Shown: one piece after another, positions 60,572-64,000 of the stretch
Position numbering within the stretch: position 1 is the stretch's first letter
Layout of the letters: the number at the start of each line of letters is the position of its first letter
NCBI GenBank assembly: GCA_014763615.1
Contig: JACXVB010000006.1
Coordinates: forward strand, 62,001 to 126,000
Direction of reading: 5' to 3'
Length of the DNA: 64,000 bases
DNA from: Sphingobacteriales bacterium
GTDB lineage: Bacteria; Bacteroidota; Bacteroidia; Sphingobacteriales; Sphingobacteriaceae
Made by a program: the position numbers and the translations under genes
Notes under the pieces: model-generated
The model's input: the letters and a program-made list of their open reading frames with translations, nothing else
The model's database searches: none
Told to the model about the DNA's origin: nothing

Positions 60572-61348
60572 CTAAATCAGTTTAAAAGGATCGCTATCTT
60601 TTAAAAAAGGCATTTCTGCTCTCACTTTTTCTACTTCACTTTTATAAATAGTAAAAGTGTAGAGATCTTCTTCGTCTCTTTTGTAATAAACCACATTTCC
60701 TCTGGGGTCAATACAAGTGGTGTCTCCGCTGTAATAAATTTCGTTTCCATCATGTCCAACACGGTTTAATGCGATAATGTAAGATTGATTTTCTATGGCT
60801 CTGGCCGGAATTAAGGTTCGCCAATGATGCACTCTTTTTTCTGGCCAATTGGCAACTACTAATAATAAATCGTAAGGATCTTCATTATTTCTCAGCCAAA
60901 CGGGAAAACGTAAATCATAACAAATGGCGGGCATAATTTTCCAGTCATTTAGTTCAATTCTTAGTTTCTTTTGCCCACTGGTGTACACTTTATCTTCGCC
61001 GCCCATGCCGAATAAGTGTTTTTTATCATATTGTTGATAGGAGCCGTCGGGATGCATCCAAATTAAACGATTGTAATATTTCCCATTTTCTTTGATAATC
61101 AATGATCCGGTGATAACCGCATTAAAATAATGCGCTTTTTCTTTCATCCATTTCATGGTTTTTCCTTCCATTTCTTCAGCTAATTCTGCTGCATTCATGG
61201 TAAAACCGGTATTAAACATTTCTGGAAGAATAATTAAATCGGTGCTTTCTCTTATTGCAGCTAATTTTAAACCTAAATTCTGGAGGTTTTTATCAATGTT
61301 CTCCCAAAAGAGGTAGGCCTGCAAAAGTGTGATTTTTAATTGGTCCAT
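60572..61348 (-). CDS. Carbon-nitrogen hydrolase, omega-amidase (YafV/Nit2) like
   Basis: A 258-residue nitrilase-superfamily enzyme from ATG 61348; a start at 61393 would add 15 residues not typical of the family. The catalytic Glu is in LIILPEMFNTGFTMNA, the Lys in YDKKHLFGMGGED and the Cys in MPAICYDLRFPVWLRN. Close relatives hydrolyse alpha-ketoglutaramate or alpha-ketosuccinamate in methionine salvage and glutamine metabolism, so omega-amidase is the best guess. No signal peptide. Single gene. Confidence 0.9.
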   Translation of the reverse strand: MDQLKITLLQAYLFWENIDKNLQNLGLKLAAIRESTDLIILPEMFNTGFTMNAAELAEEMEGKTMKWMKEKAHYFNAVITGSLIIKENGKYYNRLIWMHPDGSYQQYDKKHLFGMGGEDKVYTSGQKKLRIELNDWKIMPAICYDLRFPVWLRNNEDPYDLLLVVANWPEKRVHHWRTLIPARAIENQSYIIALNRVGHDGNEIYYSGDTTCIDPRGNVVYYKRDEEDLYTFTIYKSEVEKVRAEMPFLKDSDPFKLI

Positions 61349-61393
61349 AATTAAGGATGATTTTGTAGGTTTCTGATGATTAAAATTACGCAT

Positions 61394-61604
61394 TATTAAG
61401 GTTATAACTTCGTCAAAAAGCTGGCCGGTTCTCTAAAGTATCTTTTTTTTCGCAAAAAGGAACCTTAAGGTTGCATGGGTGCGTTATAATTTCTCATTGG
61501 CTCAAGTCTTAGCGCTAAAGCTTTGTCACTATTTTGTTCAGTGATTGAGGGGGTTAGGAAAAAGGTGGAATTCGTTATCTTGCGAAACAGCCTGTTCTAA
61601 AAAG
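61394..61604. other. Gene-free accessory sequence
   Basis: No ORF with codon use like the resident genes was found. It contains GGTTC and GAACC arms around a T8 run (61430-61465), and a purine-rich stretch. It separates the omega-amidase gene from the inverted-repeat element. Confidence 0.4.
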
Positions 61605-61724
61605 AAAAACTCCGTTTGGTTTCTGTCTATTCCAGTAATGGATTTCACACCTGAAAATAACAAAACAACCCCTCAAAACTGCCAAAACTTATTCTTTTAA
61701 TGTGGAAAACTGAACGGAGTTTTT
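61605..61724. mobile_element. 120-bp inverted-repeat element, possible MITE or IS remnant
   Basis: AAAAACTCCGTT at 61605-61616 and AACGGAGTTTTT at 61713-61724 are perfect 12-base inverted copies with 96 bases between. Outside them, CTGTTCTAAAAAG and the complement of TTAGACAG are also similar, extending the ends imperfectly. No transposase ORF lies inside. This is the form of a miniature element or a solo-ends IS remnant; no family was recognised and no clear target duplication was seen. Confidence 0.45.
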
Positions 61725-61844
61725 TAGACAGTTTGATGCTACCCGAAAGGCGGGACTTTCACCGCAAAAATTGATTTGAAAAATTAATGTCTGATTAACC
61801 ACAAAACTGTCTTTGGAGTACGAAAACCCACCTATTGGCTAGAT

Positions 61845-62718
61845 GCTGTTAGCATTAGTGGTTCTTCTTTCAGTCGTTATTTCGATAGTTTCAAGATTTT
61901 AAACGCTCCTTGTCCAACGATGAAAAATACAATTGTCCCAACGATAAGGTCAGGATATTTTGAATTTGTGAAGTAAACAAGTCCGCCTGCTACAATTACT
62001 CCAAGGTTTACAATTACGTCATTAGATGTGAAAATCATACTTGCTTGCATATGTGCTTCTTTGCTTTTACTTTTTTGCAGTAAATACAAACACAGTCCGT
62101 TACCAATAAGTGCAAGAATTGAAATAATGATCATTGTCTGAAATGCTGGAATTGTTTCCGTTCCAATAAATCGTCTGATTACTTCAAGGAAACCAAAAAC
62201 CGCAAGTGTCAATTGAAAATAACCTGCCGATTTTGCAATGTTTTTCTTTCGGGTCATTGTTCCACCAACTGCAATAAGTGCAAGTCCGTAAACAATACTG
62301 TCGGCAAGCATATCTAAACTATCGGCAACAAGACCCATTGAATTTGAAATAAATCCTGTTGTAATTTCAAGTGCAAAAAAGAAAAAGTTAATGGCTAAAA
62401 CTTGCCAAAGTAGTTTTCTTTCTTTGTCTGTGTTGTTGGTTGATGTTTCGTAATTGTCTGCCGAAACGCTGTCAATCAGCGAAGTGTCAAATTTTAAATG
62501 CTCAAGTCGCTGAAAAATTTGGTCGTAATGGCCTGAATGAAAAACAGTCAGTTGTCTGTTAGGTATATCAAAGTCCAACGAATTGATATTTGTCAAGTCG
62601 GCAAGTTTCATCCGTATCATTTGTTCTTCGGATGGGCAGTCCATTTTTGATATTTTAAATGTCGTTTTTCTCATTCTCTATGGTTGTCGGTTAGGGTCCT
62701 ACCATTACTGCTAACGGC
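61845..62718. mobile_element. Putative gene cassette: cation transporter flanked by inverted GCTAAC repeats
   Basis: GCTGTTAGCATTAGTGGT (61845-61862) and ACCATTACTGCTAACGGC (62701-62718) are inverted copies matching at 15 of 18 positions, and they tightly flank the cation transporter gene. The codon use of that gene differs from its neighbours. The arrangement resembles a mobile gene cassette, but the core is not a strict integron attC GTTRRRY site, so the mechanism is uncertain. Confidence 0.45.
61877..62674 (-). CDS. Cation transporter (CDF-like) with N-terminal MxCPSEE metal-binding segment
   Basis: A 265-residue protein. Residues 1-75 form a small HMA-like domain opening TTFKISKMDCPSEEQMIRMKL, with one Cys and acidic residues for metal. 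From about 90, five to six membrane helices follow, with cation diffusion facilitator signs in SMGLVADSLDMLADSIVYG (helix 2) and FTSNDVIVNLGVIVAG (helix 5). The usual His residues of these sites are Asp/Asn, so the ion may differ from Zn2+. Codon use is foreign: Asp is mostly GAC and Leu often CTT/CTG, unlike the resident genes. Inverted repeats flank it. Confidence 0.82.
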   Translation of the reverse strand: MRKTTFKISKMDCPSEEQMIRMKLADLTNINSLDFDIPNRQLTVFHSGHYDQIFQRLEHLKFDTSLIDSVSADNYETSTNNTDKERKLLWQVLAINFFFFALEITTGFISNSMGLVADSLDMLADSIVYGLALIAVGGTMTRKKNIAKSAGYFQLTLAVFGFLEVIRRFIGTETIPAFQTMIIISILALIGNGLCLYLLQKSKSKEAHMQASMIFTSNDVIVNLGVIVAGGLVYFTNSKYPDLIVGTIVFFIVGQGAFKILKLSK

Positions 62719-63048
62719 AGTTTGTCTAAAAAATTAAATCTAATCCCTGAGAATTGAATATAGGAAAATTTTATAAGATTGGTGTCTGTGTGTATTTCTT
62801 AAAACTAAATAAAATCAGCTTTCAAAGCAAACTTTAACTTAGGCTAAAATTCAGTCTAACAAAAACCACTATCTTTAGACCTGCTTTGTACCCAATTCTG
62901 GACTTCATTTAGAAAATGCCCTTTTTAGTAGGTTTTTAAAACAAATCCAAAAGAAAACCCCCCAACGGTTCCTCAATGGTAGTAGCCCTTCTGGATAATG
63001 TGAAATAGGTAGAGGAGATAATTGTTAAGATGTAAAAGAAGTACCATT
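62719..63048. other. Gene-free gap beyond the cassette
   Basis: AT-rich DNA with no convincing ORF. TGTCTAAAAAA at 62721-62731 also occurs (as its complement) at the end of the 120-bp inverted-repeat element, hinting at a common origin of the ends. A reading frame from 63139 to 62936 exists but crosses the repeat stretch and has odd composition. Confidence 0.4.
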
Positions 63049-63051
63049 CGT

Positions 63052-63103
63052 GCCTCATCCTACGTTCTGCCTGTGATGATCCCGTGATAATCCTATGATG
63101 AAA
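63052..63103. repeat. Degenerate 10-11-bp repeats, first block
   Basis: GTGATGATCCC (63073-63083), GTGATAATCC (63084-63093) and TATGATGAAA (63094-63103) are consecutive degenerate units, preceded by CATCCTACGTTCTGCCT. The unit length of 10-11 bases is the same as in the block at 63339-63404. Confidence 0.55.
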
Positions 63104-63128
63104 TTTAAGAGTGAGAAGAAATCTAGAA

Positions 63129-63156
63129 TCAAGAGACAAGATTCAAGAGTTAAGAA
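63129..63156. repeat. Four 7-bp repeat units (TCAAGAG type)
   Basis: TCAAGAG, ACAAGAT, TCAAGAG and TTAAGAA run head to tail without gaps. The unit is the same class as the heptads in the iscU-iscA gap (TCAAGTA, CCAAGAG). Confidence 0.65.
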
Positions 63157-63338
63157 TTGGTTAAATGACTTCCCCTATCCACTAGGCAACCCAAACAGTC
63201 AACCTCTCTGTTCTCAGACTTCCGACTCCCAACCATCAATCATAGGCTATCCACCATGAACTATTGCAAATCCTATAAAAATTTCTTAGATTCAAGATCA
63301 TAACTGTCATTTCGCCACTCTTCAAAAAAGCAAATAAC

Positions 63339-63404
63339 GTAAGATGGCGTAAGGATAAACGTAGGATGGAGTATAGATGAAGCATAGATGGGCCTAAGAT
63401 AAAC
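63339..63404. repeat. Six tandem degenerate units of about 11 bp
   Basis: Units GTAAGATGGC, GTAAGGATAAAC, GTAGGATGGA, GTATAGATGAA, GCATAGATGGGC and CTAAGATAAAC follow each other directly, with lengths 10, 12, 10, 11, 12 and 11. The shared core is TAwGAT. No frame codes for a plausible protein across it. Confidence 0.7.
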
Positions 63405-63430
63405 CTTTGTCTTATAGCCTTTATCTCCCC

Positions 63431-63534
63431 CCAACATCTGTCCAACATCGCCGCACCATCTGTTCGAGTGCTATTCGGATAAAAGGTACTTTATCCGAAC
63501 AGCTACTGGACCGTACTCGAACCGCCCTCGAACA
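63431..63534. repeat. Unit repeats and nested inverted repeats before the speA-like gene
   Basis: CCAACATCTGT, CCAACATCGCCG and CACCATCTGTT (63431-63464) are three more 11-12-base units. Then TTCGGATAAA (63474-63483) and TTTATCCGAA (63490-63499) form a 10-bp perfect hairpin with a 6-base loop, nested inside GTTCGAGT (63462-63469) and ACTCGAAC (63515-63522). TCGAACA at 63528-63534 can also pair with TGTTCGA at 63461. It lies 19 bases beyond the speA-like stop on the minus strand and could act as its terminator, though a T run is lacking. Confidence 0.6.
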
Positions 63535-63552
63535 AATGCCCTTTTATGCTGG

Positions 63553-64000
63553 CTACAAGTAGCCTAAAATCTTCATCACTTGCTTACTATTTTGCTCTTC
63601 GCCAAATACTTCGTAGTTAAAGGTCTCATCCCTATTTCTGCGGATAATGACATGTTTTGGAGAAGGTAATAAGCAGTGGTGAATACCACCGTAGCCACTC
63701 AGTACTTCTTGATAAGCACCGGTATGAAAAAAACCTAAGAACTGTACTTTACGCGTTTTAGGCATGAAAACGTTACCTACATGCGCTTCTTGGTTGTAAT
63801 AATCCTGCCCATCGCAAGTGATACCGCCTAAGTTTACCCGTTCATATTCGCTATCCCAATTGTTAATAGGTAACAGCACATAGCGCTGATTCATGGCCCA
63901 AATATCCGGCAAATTGGTAATGAAAGAACCATCTAACATCAACCATTTTTCTCGGTCGTTTTGTTGTTTACGCCCTAAAACTTTATACAAAATACCGGAT
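63553..64000 (-). CDS. speA: Biosynthetic arginine decarboxylase, C-terminal part (start beyond window)
   Basis: The minus-strand frame is open from the window end, giving about 148 C-terminal residues that start SGILYKVLGRKQQND. The blocks LMLDGSFITNLPDIWAMNQ, VNLGGITCDGQDYYNQEAHV and LGFFHTGAYQEVLSGYGGIH then HCLLPSPKHVII match the C-terminal barrel of the PLP-dependent arginine decarboxylases of polyamine synthesis, which convert arginine to agmatine. The Cys in GITCDGQD is the conserved active-site Cys of this fold. A TTG at 63990 is not a real start. Ornithine-decarboxylase relatives are an alternative, but the YYNQE and CLLPSPKH parts favour SpeA. Confidence 0.8.
   Translation of the reverse strand, partial: SGILYKVLGRKQQNDREKWLMLDGSFITNLPDIWAMNQRYVLLPINNWDSEYERVNLGGITCDGQDYYNQEAHVGNVFMPKTRKVQFLGFFHTGAYQEVLSGYGGIHHCLLPSPKHVIIRRNRDETFNYEVFGEEQNSKQVMKILGYL

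Noticed and set aside
61845-62718. A true integron attC site around the cation transporter
   Set aside because: The GCTAAC/GTTAGC repeats resemble one, but the core does not fit GTTRRRY strictly and no integrase is in the window. Kept only as a cassette-like finding.
62936-63139. Minus-strand reading frame of 67 codons
   Set aside because: It runs through the degenerate repeat zone, has no recognisable promoter, and its composition (many Arg, Thr, His) differs from the resident proteins. Treated as chance.
63236-63448. Minus-strand reading frame of 70 codons
   Set aside because: It spans the 11-base repeats at 63339-63404 and depends on repeat sequence for its length; no family features.
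63052-63534. CRISPR array
   Set aside because: The units are 7-12 bases and degenerate, with no spacers of constant length and no cas genes.

Overview
The window looks like chromosomal DNA of a Bacteroidota member, most likely Sphingobacteriaceae (Pedobacter-like). The grounds are: AT-rich DNA with TTA/GAT/AAA-type codons; recurrent promoters of the Bacteroidota form TTTG-N18-21-TAnnTTTG; almost no Shine-Dalgarno sequences (clpB is an exception); and Bacteroidota-specific families (alternative GlmU, DUF3822, HYC_CC_PP, long LysRS). Genus is an inference. No rRNA, tRNA, CRISPR array or intact transposase was found.

Layout. 1-5.2 kb: 3' part of smpB (cut by the window edge), an exported cyanophycinase-like peptidase, the mntR-mntH manganese/iron module with a clear palindromic operator, an Lrp-type regulator and ung. 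5.2-12 kb: TPR membrane protein, lysS, yceH-MFS pair, long-chain acyl-CoA ligase. 12-14.1 kb: iscS-iscU-iscA iron-sulfur operon with repeat-filled gaps and a very long perfect terminator hairpin. 14.2-21.6 kb: mce, rpmE2, then an alt-glmU/tpiA/prmA/mpl run, an XRE regulator, an Nfu-type protein and purB. 21.7-28.3 kb: a TetR-controlled RND multidrug efflux operon (tetR-tolC-MFP-RND) with a candidate operator inside its promoter. 28.3-37.1 kb: clpB, pyrE and partners divergent from a Nudix gene (start codons overlapping), coaD-rsmD-DUF3822, a RecD-like helicase and efp. 37.2-45.2 kb: a minus-strand heavy-metal (probably copper) efflux cluster HYC_CC_PP - CusA (split in two ORFs) - TolC - two CusB-like adaptors with metal-binding N-termini - DUF3347. 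45.3-54.6 kb: small unknown proteins, an SpmA/SpmB-like transporter, an M14 peptidase, rplU-rpmA, bioF-bioD, and a LexA-like S24 repressor divergent from a GIY-YIG-like protein, then lipoprotein MsrB. 54.6-61.4 kb: a very large outer-membrane protease/propeller/barrel protein, PBP1A and an omega-amidase-like hydrolase. 61.4-64 kb: an accessory zone with an inverted-repeat element, a cation transporter gene of foreign codon usage flanked by inverted repeats, a 0.9-kb stretch of degenerate periodic repeats, and the 3' part of an arginine decarboxylase gene running off the window end.

Most of the window is housekeeping and transport. The items most worth a second look are the ~11-bp-period and 7-bp-period intergenic repeats (the 7-bp class also lies inside the isc operon), the mobile-looking cation transporter cassette, the CusA gene split exactly at an A8 run, the S24/GIY-YIG divergent pair with its TACTAA/TTAGTA half-sites, and the operators of mntR and tetR. 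Gene starts were adjusted wherever the longest reading frame began with TTG inside a promoter element.
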